64,000 nt of DNA from Aeromicrobium yanjiei (GCF_009649075.1 NZ_CP045737.1:1922001-1986000), one strand, 5' to 3'. Counted from the stretch's first letter, positions 34,187 through 42,938 are shown. The notes: generated by a model from the letters alone, not told the origin. Made by a program: numbers and translations.

Positions 34187-34199
34187 CATTAATATAATG
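34187..34199 (+). promoter_or_regulatory. -10 region and palindrome CATTAATATAATG
   Basis: CATTA-ATA-TAATG is a perfect inverted repeat and contains TATAAT at 34193-34198, an ideal -10 box about 37 bases before the SDR start at 34236. It is probably the promoter of the SDR/3-hydroxyisobutyrate dehydrogenase-like operon. No clear -35 is seen. Confidence 0.5.
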
Positions 34200-34235
34200 T
34201 GAGACACATCACCGCACACACGAAGGATGAGAGCT

Positions 34236-35096
34236 ATGGGTCGCGTCGAGGGCAAAGTCGTGTTCATCACCGGGGCAGCACGCGGGCAGGGCAGGTCCCA
34301 CGCGATCCGTCTCGCTCAAGAGGGTGCTGACATCATTGGCGTAGACATCTGCGCCGACATCGCCACCAACAGCTACGGCATGGCGACGCGCGAGGACCTC
34401 GACGAGACGGTTCGCCTCGTCGAGAAGGAGGGGCGGCGCATGATCGCGAGCGTCGCGGACGTCCGCGACCCGCAGGCGCTCAAGGACGCGGTCGCAGCCG
34501 GCGTCTCAGCACTCGGCCGGCTCGACAGCGTCGTCGCCCAGGCAGGCATCTGCCCGATGGGCACTGATGACCCCGAGGCGTTCCTCGACGCCGTCACGGT
34601 TGACCTCAACGGCGTGATCAACGCCGTCCAGGCCGCGATGCCACACCTCAGCAAGGGGGCGTCCATCGTGGCGACCGGCAGCCTGGCCGGCCTCGTGCAG
34701 GGCTCGACCGACAACCCCGACAACGGTGCCGGCGGTCTCGGCTACTCCTGGGCCAAGCGCGCAGTCGCATCCTTCGTGCACGATCTGTCCATCGTGCTCG
34801 GCCCCAAGGGCATGCGCGCGAATGCCGTGCACCCGACCAACTGCAACACCGACATGCTCAACAGCGACATCATGTACAAGATCTTCCGTCCGGACCTGGA
34901 CAAGCCCACGCGGGACGACGCGCTGGTGGCCTTCCCGGCGATGACCAACATGGGTGTCCCCTACGTCGAGCCCCAGGACATCTCCGACATGGTGCTCTTC
35001 CTGCTCTCGGACGAGTCGCGCTACGTCACTGGCATGCAGATGCGGGTCGATGCCGGCGCCTACACGCTGCGCCGCCCTCAGGCGCCCGCCTTCTAG
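34236..35096 (+). CDS. Mycofactocin-coupled SDR, carveol dehydrogenase-like
   Basis: Short-chain dehydrogenase of 286 residues. TGAARGQGRSHAIRLAQEGADII (residues 12-34) followed by VDICADIATNSYGMATREDLDETVRLVE is the signature of mycofactocin-coupled SDRs, which keep a tightly bound NAD and pass electrons to the peptide-derived cofactor mycofactocin. Catalytic Ser149, Tyr170 and Lys174 (YSWAK) are present. Related enzymes oxidise carveol and other secondary or terpene alcohols. ATG at 34236 is 8 bases after AAGGA; the ATG at 34227 is too close to it. Implies mycofactocin synthesis genes elsewhere in the genome. Likely oxidises the P450 product. Confidence 0.85.
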   Translation: MGRVEGKVVFITGAARGQGRSHAIRLAQEGADIIGVDICADIATNSYGMATREDLDETVRLVEKEGRRMIASVADVRDPQALKDAVAAGVSALGRLDSVVAQAGICPMGTDDPEAFLDAVTVDLNGVINAVQAAMPHLSKGASIVATGSLAGLVQGSTDNPDNGAGGLGYSWAKRAVASFVHDLSIVLGPKGMRANAVHPTNCNTDMLNSDIMYKIFRPDLDKPTRDDALVAFPAMTNMGVPYVEPQDISDMVLFLLSDESRYVTGMQMRVDAGAYTLRRPQAPAF

Positions 35097-35117
35097 CCTT
35101 CCCTACCCCACCGCCCC

Positions 35118-35153
35118 GTTCGTGCCGCGACTCCTCGGAGCCGCGGCACGAAC
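35118..35153 (+). terminator. Intercistronic hairpin
   Basis: 12-base perfect stem GTTCGTGCCGCG / CGCGGCACGAAC with a 12-base loop, between the SDR stop (35096) and the next gene (35176). No T run; it may attenuate transcription or protect the upstream message. Confidence 0.5.
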
Positions 35154-35175
35154 ACGTAACGATGGAGCACCTGAC

Positions 35176-35979
35176 ATGAGCACGATTGGATTCGTCGGAC
35201 CGGGCCAGATGGGCATGCCGATGGTTGAGCGACTCGTCACCGCGGGGCACTCAGTCGTCGTCCACGCCCGGCGTGAGGAGGTGCGCGAGCACCTCGACGA
35301 GCTCGGAGCACGGGCCGTTGCCGATCCGCGAGAGGTGGCGGACGGGGCCGACCTCGTACTGATCTGCCTGTTCTCCGATCCGCAGCTGCAGGAGGTCGCG
35401 CCGTCTCTCATCGACGCGGCTCGCAAGGGCTCGATCATCGCCTCGCACGTCACCGGCAGCATCGCGACCATCCAGGAGCTCGCCGAGCGAGGTCGATCCC
35501 GCGGGATCGACGTGCTGGACGCCCCGGTGAGCGGCACGGACACCAAGATCCGAGCGGGCGAGCTGACGGTGATGCTGGGCGGTGACTCCGACGCCGTTGC
35601 GGCCGCAACGGGCCCGATCAGCGCCTACAGCAACCCGGTGCTGCCGACGGGACCGCTCGGTTCGGCGTTGAAGATGAAGCTCGTGAACAACCTGCTGTTC
35701 GCCGCCAACGTCCAGCTGGTGGCCGAGGCGGCCGCACTGGGTGAGAGCCTCGGCCTGGAGACCTCCACGCTCCTTACGACGCTGGGCCACTGCAGCGGTG
35801 GCAGCGCGGCCAGCAGCTATGCCTCGGCAGCCGGCGACATCGCAACCTTCGGCGCGGGCATCGCCCACTACCTCGGCAAGGACGTCGCGGTGTGCCAGCA
35901 GGTCGCCGCCGAGCTGGGTGCGAACCCCGAGCTCCTGCTGTCCGTGGTCGACCGCGGGCCGCTGCCGCTGACCTCCTGA
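35176..35979 (+). CDS. 3-Hydroxyisobutyrate dehydrogenase family (beta-hydroxyacid dehydrogenase)
   Basis: Protein of 267 residues. N-terminal Rossmann motif IGFVGPGQMGMPM, the substrate-binding DAPVSGTDTKIRAGELTVMLGG (about 115-136) and KLVNN with the catalytic Lys168 match beta-hydroxyacid dehydrogenases. The family oxidises 3-hydroxyisobutyrate, tartronate semialdehyde or similar acids with NAD(P)+. In a pathway that yields methyl-branched C4 or C3 units, 3-hydroxyisobutyrate oxidation is reasonable. ATG at 35176 with GGAG 9 bases before. Second gene after the mycofactocin-coupled SDR; a strong terminator follows. Confidence 0.82.
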   Translation: MSTIGFVGPGQMGMPMVERLVTAGHSVVVHARREEVREHLDELGARAVADPREVADGADLVLICLFSDPQLQEVAPSLIDAARKGSIIASHVTGSIATIQELAERGRSRGIDVLDAPVSGTDTKIRAGELTVMLGGDSDAVAAATGPISAYSNPVLPTGPLGSALKMKLVNNLLFAANVQLVAEAAALGESLGLETSTLLTTLGHCSGGSAASSYASAAGDIATFGAGIAHYLGKDVAVCQQVAAELGANPELLLSVVDRGPLPLTS

Positions 35980-35992
35980 GACACACGACAAG

Positions 35993-36024
35993 ACCGGCCG
36001 GGCGAGATCACTCGCCCGGCCGGT
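35993..36024. terminator. Bidirectional hairpin terminator
   Basis: Perfect 14-base stem ACCGGCCGGGCGAG / CTCGCCCGGCCGGT with the loop ATCA, then TCTC, between convergent genes ending at 35979 and 36041. Confidence 0.8.
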
Positions 36025-36040
36025 TCTCAGTTGGCGCCGA

Positions 36041-37273
36041 TCAGGTGACGGCGCCGGCGATCTTGAGCTCGATGAGTCGCTCTTCGCTGAGTCCGAGCTC
36101 GGACAGGATGTCGTCGGTGTGCTCGGCGAACTGCGGAGCGCGCGTCAGCGACACGTCCGTCTCGTCGAACTGCACGGGATTGACGACCAGCTTCTGCGCA
36201 TTGCCGTCGGCGTCGACCACATCGGCGATCTGGCCGTTCGCCACCAGCGACACGTCGTTGCCGACCTCCCACGCATTCTGCACCGCGGCCCACTGCCCGT
36301 CCATGCCCTCGAACAGCTTGACCCATTCGTCGTACGGCCGGGACTCCATGATCTCGGCCACGATCTCAGCCGCCTCCAGGGCGTTGGCCATGATCTTCTC
36401 CACCGAGTCGAAACGCTCGTCGGTGATCAGGTCCTCACGTCCGACAACGGTGCAGAACTCCGGCCAGTACTTCCCGGGCTGGAGCATCGAGAACATCAGC
36501 CAGCGATCATCGGAGGTTCGGTAGGTGCCGATGAGCGGATTGGTCGCCGAGCCGTGCTTGGGCGCATTCCTCTTGGGAAGGGCCTGCCCGGCCATGAGTG
36601 CCAGATTGACCGAGAACTGCGTGGCCCAGGCGCCCACGCCGAGCAGCGAGACGTCCACGACCGAGGTCTCCCCCGTCGTCGCACGCTTGTAGAGCGCTGC
36701 GGCGATGCCACCGGCGATCGTCATGCCCCCCATCGAGTCGCCGTAGGCGCCGGAGGGCATACCCAGGAGCTGTTCGGATCCTTCGGGGGTCACGCCGTCG
36801 CCGCTGCCGCCGCGCGCCCAGAAGGCGGTGCTGTCATATCCGCCCTTGTCGATCTCTTCGCCGCGCTGCCCGAAGCCGCTGCCTCGCACGACGATGATGT
36901 CGGGGTTGATCTTGCGGACGTCCTCGAGCTCGATGCCCAGCTTCTTGCGTGCCCGGGGCAGGAAGTTGGTCAAGAACACGTCACTGTTGCGAATCAGCTC
37001 GTGCAGCACCTCCATCGCCTCGGGCTTCTCCAGTGCCAGGCCGATGCTGCGCTTGCCGCGGTTCGGGCCTTCCATGATCGGGAAGAACGACGCACCCTTG
37101 CTGAGGACGTCGAGGCCGAGGAGACGGACGAGGCCGCGCTGTGCATCCCCGGTCTCGGCGTGCTCGACCTTGATGACGTCGGCACCCCAGTCGGCGAGCA
37201 CCGCGCCTGCCGCCGGCACGAAGGTGAACTGGGCGACTTCCAGGACGCGCACGCCCTGCATGGGTCCGGTCAT
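36041..37273 (-). CDS. CaiB/BaiF family CoA-transferase
   Basis: Class III CoA-transferase of 410 residues. GVRVLEVAQFTFVPAAGAVLADWGADVIKVE is the typical N-terminus; Asp179 in GAYGDSMGGM matches the catalytic Asp169 of formyl-CoA transferase, which forms a covalent aspartyl intermediate. The AMACR His/Asp pair is not evident, so transferase rather than racemase is likelier. It would move CoA between a pathway acid and a donor thioester, saving ATP. ATG at 37273 with AAGGAG 8 bases before. Last gene after the LLM oxidoreductase and the DUF35-thiolase fusion, with 71 bases between. Confidence 0.83.
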   Translation of the reverse strand: MTGPMQGVRVLEVAQFTFVPAAGAVLADWGADVIKVEHAETGDAQRGLVRLLGLDVLSKGASFFPIMEGPNRGKRSIGLALEKPEAMEVLHELIRNSDVFLTNFLPRARKKLGIELEDVRKINPDIIVVRGSGFGQRGEEIDKGGYDSTAFWARGGSGDGVTPEGSEQLLGMPSGAYGDSMGGMTIAGGIAAALYKRATTGETSVVDVSLLGVGAWATQFSVNLALMAGQALPKRNAPKHGSATNPLIGTYRTSDDRWLMFSMLQPGKYWPEFCTVVGREDLITDERFDSVEKIMANALEAAEIVAEIMESRPYDEWVKLFEGMDGQWAAVQNAWEVGNDVSLVANGQIADVVDADGNAQKLVVNPVQFDETDVSLTRAPQFAEHTDDILSELGLSEERLIELKIAGAVT

Positions 37274-37344
37274 TGTGTGTCTCCTTCGTCTTGGTACTTG
37301 ATGATGTGCAGGTTGACAAGGCTGAATCCCACGGCACTCACCGG

Positions 37345-39000
37345 CTAAGCGCCACGCAGGAGCATGACGCCAGATGGCACGCCTCCGCCGGCCGCGACCG
37401 CGGCCACCTGCGCGCCCGCCACCTGACGACCCGTCGCCTCGCCGCGCAGCTGGAGCATCGCTTCGCGGACGAAGCCGTATCCGTGCAGTCGCCCCGCCGA
37501 CAGCTGGCCGCCGTGGGTGTTGAGGGGCAGCCTGCCGTCCAGCGCGATGCCGCGACCCTCGTCGATGAAGTCCTTCGCACCACCCAGCTCGCAAAAGCCC
37601 AGCGCTTCGAGATACGACAGGCAGTTGAACGTGAAGCCGTCGTAGAGCTGAGCGACGTCGACGTCCTCGGGCGTCAGTGACGTGCGACTCCACAGGTGTG
37701 CCGAAGGACCGAGCGTCTGCGGCAGATGCGTCAAGGTGTCCTGGTCCCAGGAGAGGCGTTCCATGATCTGCGTGCCGACAGCCTCCACGAAGACCGCAGG
37801 CTTGGGCCGGTCCTTGACCGTCTCCGCCGCCGAGACGATGACGGCGATCGCACCGTCCACGGGGACATCGCAGTCGAACAGTCCGAACGGCGACGTGACC
37901 ATCCGCGCCGACATGTAGTCGTCCATGGTCATCGGATCGCGGTAGACGGCCTCCGGGTTGAGCATCGCATTCTTGCGAGCGTTGATCGCGATGTGCCCGA
38001 GGGTCTCGCGGCCGCCGCCATAGGTGTGGAAGTAGTTCGACGCATTGCACGCAATCCAGTTGGCCGCAGAGACGGCGCCGAACGGGGCGCGCCACTCCAT
38101 CATGCCGGTGGCCCGCTCATTGCCGACCTTCCAGGCACCCGACCGCGTCATGGCCGAGTACGAGCCCTGCCAGACAGTGCGGAAGCACAAGACATGCCGG
38201 CACAGACCAGCGGAGACTGCGAGCATCGCGGCCATGATCGAACCGATCTGCCCCGGGGTTTCGCCACCGCCGTTGACCCAGGTGGGGCGAATCTGGAGGG
38301 CCTCCTCGACCGCCATGACACCGCCTTCGGACATCCCGGCCGGCGCATTGCCCGGATAGGTCGCGAGGCCATCGATCTCATCGATCGTCAGGCCCGCATC
38401 CTCGATCGCCTTCAAGCTGGCCTCGACCGTCAGCGACAGCGGATCCACCATCAGCCGGCGGCCGACCCTCGACTGGCCGACGCCCGTGAGAGCGACATCG
38501 TCCTCGAACTTCTTGGACGAGGCCATCGGCCGAAGCGCTGCTGCGACGTCACGCTGTGCGGGGATGGGTCCGAGCTCGGGCCCCGCATCCGGATCGGGTT
38601 CGAACAACGGCAGATAGACCTCTTCGGCCTTCTCGAACAGCACCCGGACGCGCATGCCGATCGCGACGGCCTCGGGCTCGCAGTTGACGATGTTGGTCAT
38701 CAGTCGCGCGCCGTCGTCCTCTTCAAGAGCGACGATCGCCACGACGTAGGGAGGCGGAAACGACGGAAGCCAATGCTGACTGTTGACCGTGAAGCCGACC
38801 ACCACGGCCCGGCCCGACACCGGGGTCATGGTGACGTTGATGCTCCGGCAGCTCCGGCAGGTCGGCAGCGGCGGGTGCATGTAGGTCGAGCAGTCGTCGC
38901 AGCGGGCTATCCGCAGCTCGCCGTCGGCTCCCGCGGACCAGAAGTCCGCGCTCGCCAGGGTCGGCTGCGGCAGCGGGCGCACCACTTCAGATGTTGTCAT
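37345..39000 (-). CDS. DUF35 (zinc ribbon/OB fold) - thiolase-like fusion, possible retro-aldolase
   Basis: Two-domain protein of 551 residues. Residues 1-150 are DUF35-like: a zinc ribbon with Cys34, Cys37, Cys48 and Cys51 (C-x2-C-x10-C-x2-C), then an OB-fold segment. From about 165 a thiolase/SCP2-like fold follows: VALTGVGQSRVGRR, LYDGFTFNCLSYLEALGF and NTHGGQLSAGRLHGYG. The thiolase nucleophile position appears to be GGETPGQIGS, with no Cys, as in Ltp2-type lipid-transfer proteins. In steroid side-chain degradation Ltp2 works with the DUF35 part of ChsH2 as a retro-aldolase, so the fusion may be a C-C lyase. ATG at 39000 is chosen; 39027 and 39036 are alternatives. Confidence 0.78.
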   Translation of the reverse strand: MTTSEVVRPLPQPTLASADFWSAGADGELRIARCDDCSTYMHPPLPTCRSCRSINVTMTPVSGRAVVVGFTVNSQHWLPSFPPPYVVAIVALEEDDGARLMTNIVNCEPEAVAIGMRVRVLFEKAEEVYLPLFEPDPDAGPELGPIPAQRDVAAALRPMASSKKFEDDVALTGVGQSRVGRRLMVDPLSLTVEASLKAIEDAGLTIDEIDGLATYPGNAPAGMSEGGVMAVEEALQIRPTWVNGGGETPGQIGSIMAAMLAVSAGLCRHVLCFRTVWQGSYSAMTRSGAWKVGNERATGMMEWRAPFGAVSAANWIACNASNYFHTYGGGRETLGHIAINARKNAMLNPEAVYRDPMTMDDYMSARMVTSPFGLFDCDVPVDGAIAVIVSAAETVKDRPKPAVFVEAVGTQIMERLSWDQDTLTHLPQTLGPSAHLWSRTSLTPEDVDVAQLYDGFTFNCLSYLEALGFCELGGAKDFIDEGRGIALDGRLPLNTHGGQLSAGRLHGYGFVREAMLQLRGEATGRQVAGAQVAAVAAGGGVPSGVMLLRGA

Positions 39001-39118
39001 CGACTTCTGCTCTCTCGTCGTGGTCATGTCATTCACTGGCCGGGGAACGCCGGCGGTCAGTACGAGCTGCTGCGCGGCCCTGCGCCTCCGAGCGCGTCGA
39101 TGCTCTGGTCACCCCACG

Positions 39119-40171
39119 TCAAGAGACGAAGCTCTTCAGCTGGGCGATCGTGCTCACTCGACCCGCGTGGGTGGGCGCGAGAGGTGACGTGTTCAGCGTC
39201 GTGACGCCGCTCTCGGCGAAGGCTGCTGCCCGCTCCTTGACCCAGCCGGGTGCGCCGATCAGGGCGACGCCGTGGACGAACTCGTCGGGGACGGCTGCCG
39301 CGGCCTCGGCCTTCTTCCCCGACAGGAAAAGCTCTTGGATGACCGGTGCGGACTCCTCGTAGCCGTAGCGGATCGCGAGGTCGTTGTAGAAGTTCTTGCC
39401 CTTGGCGCCCATGCCGCCGACGTACAGAGCCAGGTGCTCGCGCACATTCTGCATCGCGGCCTCCTTCTCATCGGCGTCCTCGGTGATCGCGACCTTGACG
39501 TCGACGATGATCTGCAACGGGTCCAGACCGGCCTGCCGGTTGGCCTTCCCCTTGGCGAGTGCATCGCCGAACGCCGCTTCAGCGCGTTCGGGCACGTAGA
39601 AGATCGGCTCCCAGCCGTCGAACATCTCGGCGGCGAGCTGGACGTTCTTGGGACCGAGAGCAGCCAGCACGACCGGGATGTTGTCGCGGACCGGGTGATT
39701 GATCAGCCGCAGCGGCTTCCCGAGCCCGCTGCCGCCGTGCTCCTTCGTGAGCGGGAGGTGGAAGTGCTTGCCGTCGTACTCGAGCGGTTCGCGACGCCAG
39801 ACCTTGCGGCAGATCTCCACGACCTCGCGGCAGCGGCCGTGCGGTGCGTCGTACTTGATGCCGTGGAAGCCCTCGACGACCTGGGGGCCCGAGGCGCCGA
39901 TGCCCAGCGTGAACCGGCCGTCCGAGACGTAGTCGAGTCCTGCGGCCGTCATGGCCAGCAGTGCAGGCGTGCGTGAGTAGATGTTGAGGATTCCGGAGGT
40001 GATTCCCAGGGTGGATGTCTTCGCGGCGATGTAACCGAGCTGGCTCACCGCGTCGAAGGTGTACGCCTCGGGCAGCAGGACGTCGTCGAGACCCACTGCT
40101 TCGTACTCCACGAGCTCTTCGACCGTCTCCTTGAAACCGCCGCTGTAGCTCATCGGCATGCCGATCTTCAT
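39119..40171 (-). CDS. LLM-class F420-dependent oxidoreductase
   Basis: Luciferase-like TIM-barrel protein of 350 residues. MKIGMPMSYSGGFKETVEEL at the start, AAKTSTLGITSGILNIYSRTP, then TAAGLDYVSDGRFTLGIGASGPQVVEGFHG is the classic F420-dependent LLM signature. These enzymes use reduced F420 for two-electron reduction of substrates, or oxidise alcohols. Reaction here unknown. ATG at 40171 is 6 bases after AGGA; upstream ATGs at 40177 and 40189 are less well placed. Candidate operator K lies 48 bases upstream. First gene before the DUF35-thiolase (118-base gap) and CoA-transferase. The 39001-39118 gap shows no recognisable element. Confidence 0.85.
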   Translation of the reverse strand: MKIGMPMSYSGGFKETVEELVEYEAVGLDDVLLPEAYTFDAVSQLGYIAAKTSTLGITSGILNIYSRTPALLAMTAAGLDYVSDGRFTLGIGASGPQVVEGFHGIKYDAPHGRCREVVEICRKVWRREPLEYDGKHFHLPLTKEHGGSGLGKPLRLINHPVRDNIPVVLAALGPKNVQLAAEMFDGWEPIFYVPERAEAAFGDALAKGKANRQAGLDPLQIIVDVKVAITEDADEKEAAMQNVREHLALYVGGMGAKGKNFYNDLAIRYGYEESAPVIQELFLSGKKAEAAAAVPDEFVHGVALIGAPGWVKERAAAFAESGVTTLNTSPLAPTHAGRVSTIAQLKSFVS

Positions 40172-40219
40172 GTGCATTCCTCTCGACATCTCATCGACGC
40201 TCGACCGGGATCGATCAAA

Positions 40220-40233
40220 ATCAGTTAACTATA
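40220..40233. promoter_or_regulatory. Candidate operator, site K (ATCAGTTAACTATA)
   Basis: Matches 9 of 12 positions of ATCAGTnnACTGAT with a perfect left half and a GTTAAC centre. It lies 48 bases upstream of the LLM oxidoreductase start. The other neighbour is only the 3' end of the MFS gene, so it would control the LLM/DUF35-thiolase/CoA-transferase unit. Confidence 0.45.
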
Positions 40234-40284
40234 TAACGCGAGAGGGCGCATCGGTAGCCCCGGCGCAGACACCATCCTGTCCGG

Positions 40285-41661
40285 TCATCGGGCCACCCGG
40301 GGGATGGTCAGGGCCGTGGCGCCTGCAACGAGCGCAATGCCTGCGCCGACGACGAAGGCGATCTCATAGGCACCCAGCGAGGGCAGCCCGGTGCCGACCA
40401 CGACGCCGGCCACCAGGATCGCCGAGACCAGTTGCGTACCGAGCGAGGAGCCGATCGACCTGACAACGGCATTGACTCCCGTCCCCTCGCCTGTGCGCTC
40501 GGGCATCACCCCTTCGATGATCGCGTTCGCCATCGCGGCGAACGCGATCGAGCCTCCGACGAGCGCCACCGTCGTCAACACGATGACGAGCAGGAGTCCC
40601 CCACCAGCAGACAGGGCGAGGAACGCCAGCCCGACGGCATTGACGATGCACCCCAGCGACAAAGCGATCCGACTCCCCCACCTCGATGAGATCCAGCCGG
40701 AGAGCGGACCCGCGAACAGCGACAGCAGCGTGCCGGGAACCAGCAGAAGACCGGCCTCGGTCGCGGTCAGCCCGTGCCCGTAGTCGGTCCAGGCCGGCGC
40801 TTGGCCGATCGCGGGCACCAGCAGGAACGGCACGAAGATCGCACTTCCCGCGAGGAGCGTCGTGGTGTTGGTCCGCAGCAGCACGGGCTTCATCGCGAGT
40901 CGGAGGTCGATGAGCGGTGCGCTCGCCCTGAGACTGTGCACCACCCACGCAGCCAGCACGAGGACGCCGAGCGCCGCGAGGGCGAGGGTCTTCGCGTCGG
41001 ACCACCCCCACGCACCCCCCTGGCTGAGTGCCAGGAGAGGCGCCGTCAGGCCGATCGACAGCAACACGGCGCCGACGACATCGACCGCGCCTCCGCCCTT
41101 GTCATCCGATTCGGGCAGCCGCCATTTGTCGACCAGGCACACGACCGCCGCAGGGACCGCCCCGGCCCAGAACAGCAGCCGGAAGCCGCCCAGATCCATG
41201 ATCACCCCGCCCAGGAACAGTCCCCCGCTCGCGCCCAGTCCGGCCATCGCCGAAAGGGTGCCGATGGTCGACGGCACCTGACGCGCCCCCATCGTGCTCC
41301 GGATGATGCCGAAACACAGCGGCAGGACACCGCCGCCTGCGCCGGCGACGATTCGACCCAGCACCACCAGCTCGAGCGTGGGTGCGACCGCAGAGATCAG
41401 GCTCCCGAGGGCGAACAACGCCATCGCGAGCATCAGGATTCTCCGACGCCCCCACATGTCACCCAGCCTGCCGAGGATCGGCGTGCACACCGCGGCGCTG
41501 ACGAAGTACCCCGTCAGGATCCACGCGACGTCCGCAGTGTTGCGGTCGAGCTCGGCACCGATGTGCGGCAGCGCGGGGATCACCGCGGTCTGCGCCAGCG
41601 CGAACACCATGACGTTCGCGGCGAGGACGTACTGCGTGCCGGACGACTCGTCCGCGGCCAT
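40285..41661 (-). CDS. MFS transporter, DHA2/EmrB-like
   Basis: Polytopic membrane protein of 458 residues with about 12-14 hydrophobic segments. ILTGYFVSAAVCTPILGRLGDMWGRRRILM is the loop 2-3 MFS motif (GxLxDxxGRRR), and GRIVAGAGGGVLPLCFGII fits motif C of drug:H+ antiporters. Probably exports a substrate, intermediate or toxic compound, or takes up the substrate; the direction cannot be proved. ATG at 41661 has GGAG 5 bases before it, better than ATG 41664. It follows the amidohydrolase on the same strand but is separated by a very strong terminator, so it is probably transcribed independently. Confidence 0.85.
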   Translation of the reverse strand: MAADESSGTQYVLAANVMVFALAQTAVIPALPHIGAELDRNTADVAWILTGYFVSAAVCTPILGRLGDMWGRRRILMLAMALFALGSLISAVAPTLELVVLGRIVAGAGGGVLPLCFGIIRSTMGARQVPSTIGTLSAMAGLGASGGLFLGGVIMDLGGFRLLFWAGAVPAAVVCLVDKWRLPESDDKGGGAVDVVGAVLLSIGLTAPLLALSQGGAWGWSDAKTLALAALGVLVLAAWVVHSLRASAPLIDLRLAMKPVLLRTNTTTLLAGSAIFVPFLLVPAIGQAPAWTDYGHGLTATEAGLLLVPGTLLSLFAGPLSGWISSRWGSRIALSLGCIVNAVGLAFLALSAGGGLLLVIVLTTVALVGGSIAFAAMANAIIEGVMPERTGEGTGVNAVVRSIGSSLGTQLVSAILVAGVVVGTGLPSLGAYEIAFVVGAGIALVAGATALTIPRVAR

Positions 41662-41684
41662 CATCGCTCCTTACCGGGGCAAGG

Positions 41685-41724
41685 CAGACACCGCGGAACG
41701 CCCGTGGGCGTTCCGCGGTGTCTG
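41685..41724 (-). terminator. Strong hairpin terminator
   Basis: Perfect 19-base stem CAGACACCGCGGAACGCCC / GGGCGTTCCGCGGTGTCTG with a 2-base loop, between the amidohydrolase stop (41739) and the MFS start (41661), both on the minus strand. Confidence 0.8.
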
Positions 41725-41738
41725 AGCAGGCTCTCGGG

Positions 41739-42938
41739 TCAGCTCGTGCGCGGGAAGTTGAGCACTTCGCGGGCGTTGAGCTCCACGATCTTGTGGGCCT
41801 CGTCGTCGGGCACGTCAACGAGGGACTCAGCGATGACCTTGCGGCTGTTGGGCCACTGCGAGTCAGAGTGCGGGTAGTCGATCTCGACACAGATGCGGTC
41901 GACGCCGATCTCGTGACGATTGGCCAGGCCGTGACGATCGTCGATGTAGCAGCCCCAGAAGTGCTTGCGAATCAGGTCGGACGGCTTCGTGTCGAAGTCG
42001 ATCGGCTGATACCACCGGTGCTGGAACCACGAGTAGTCGGCGCGCTCGGCGACGTACGGAAGCCAACCGATACCGCCCTCGGCCAGCATGATCTTCAGAT
42101 TCGGGTGCTTCTGCAGCTGGCCCGAGAACACCAGCTCGACCGTCGACCACATCAGATTGGTCGAGAACAGGGCGATGTTGACGATGAACGGCGCCTCGAT
42201 GTGAGGCGAGCCGTCGGGCATCGTCGCCGGCGTGACCGGCGGGAAGGCCGCAGCGGCAGAGGCGTTGAATCCCGGGACGAAGCTGCCCGAGCCGAAGTGC
42301 AGGCTGACCGGCATGTTCGTGTCTTCGCAGACATCCCACAGTGGCGCCCAGTAGTCACTGCTGAATCCGGGGAGACCGAGGGGCGAGGGGCTGTCGGGGA
42401 ACGAGACCGTCCGAGCGCCCATGTTGGCAACGCGCAGCGCCTCCTTGGCCGCCAGCTCGACGTCCCACGTCGGCAGGATGGCCAGCGGGACGTAGCGATC
42501 GGGGGCGCTCGCGCTCCACTCCTCGATGCTGAAGTCATTCCAGGCCTGGACTGCCGCGAGCGACAGCTCCTTGTCCTTGCTGCGATGGAACACACCGCCG
42601 CCGAAGCCCGGGAAGGACGGGAAGCAGCATGCGGCCTGAACGCCGTCGATGTCCATGTCCTTGACGCGGGCAATCGGGTCGTAGCAACCCGGGATCATGT
42701 CGTCGTATCGCACGGGCTCCATGCCGAAGTCCTTCGGCTCCTTGCCCGCCACCGCGTTGAGTCCGATGTACGGGTAGATGTCGCCGTCGTACTTCCAGAC
42801 GTGGTGTCCTTGGTCCGTCTCGATGATCTGCGGCCCGCGCTCGACGAACTTCTTGGGAAGCCGATCCGTCCAGACCCTTGGATGCTCGATCACGTGGTCA
42901 TCGACCGAAATGATTTGCATATGGTCTTGAAGTGGCAT
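41739..42938 (-). CDS. Amidohydrolase family protein (ACMSD-like metal-dependent hydrolase/decarboxylase)
   Basis: Amidohydrolase-2 family protein of 399 residues. ISVDDHVIEHPRVW near the N-terminus supplies the DxH metal ligands (Asp13, His15); MPVSLHFGSGSF has the middle His, and VEIDYPHSDSQWPNSR the C-terminal metal Asp. Such proteins hydrolyse or decarboxylate acids; many in actinobacterial catabolic clusters have no proven role. ATG at 42938 with TAGGAG 8 bases upstream. Divergent from the 94-residue gene at 43023, with candidate operator L between them. Confidence 0.83.
   Translation of the reverse strand: MPLQDHMQIISVDDHVIEHPRVWTDRLPKKFVERGPQIIETDQGHHVWKYDGDIYPYIGLNAVAGKEPKDFGMEPVRYDDMIPGCYDPIARVKDMDIDGVQAACCFPSFPGFGGGVFHRSKDKELSLAAVQAWNDFSIEEWSASAPDRYVPLAILPTWDVELAAKEALRVANMGARTVSFPDSPSPLGLPGFSSDYWAPLWDVCEDTNMPVSLHFGSGSFVPGFNASAAAAFPPVTPATMPDGSPHIEAPFIVNIALFSTNLMWSTVELVFSGQLQKHPNLKIMLAEGGIGWLPYVAERADYSWFQHRWYQPIDFDTKPSDLIRKHFWGCYIDDRHGLANRHEIGVDRICVEIDYPHSDSQWPNSRKVIAESLVDVPDDEAHKIVELNAREVLNFPRTS

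Noticed and set aside
36119..39204. Long plus-strand frames opposite the CoA-transferase and the DUF35-thiolase
   Set aside because: Antisense shadows; real motifs, ribosome sites and operon spacing are on the minus strand.
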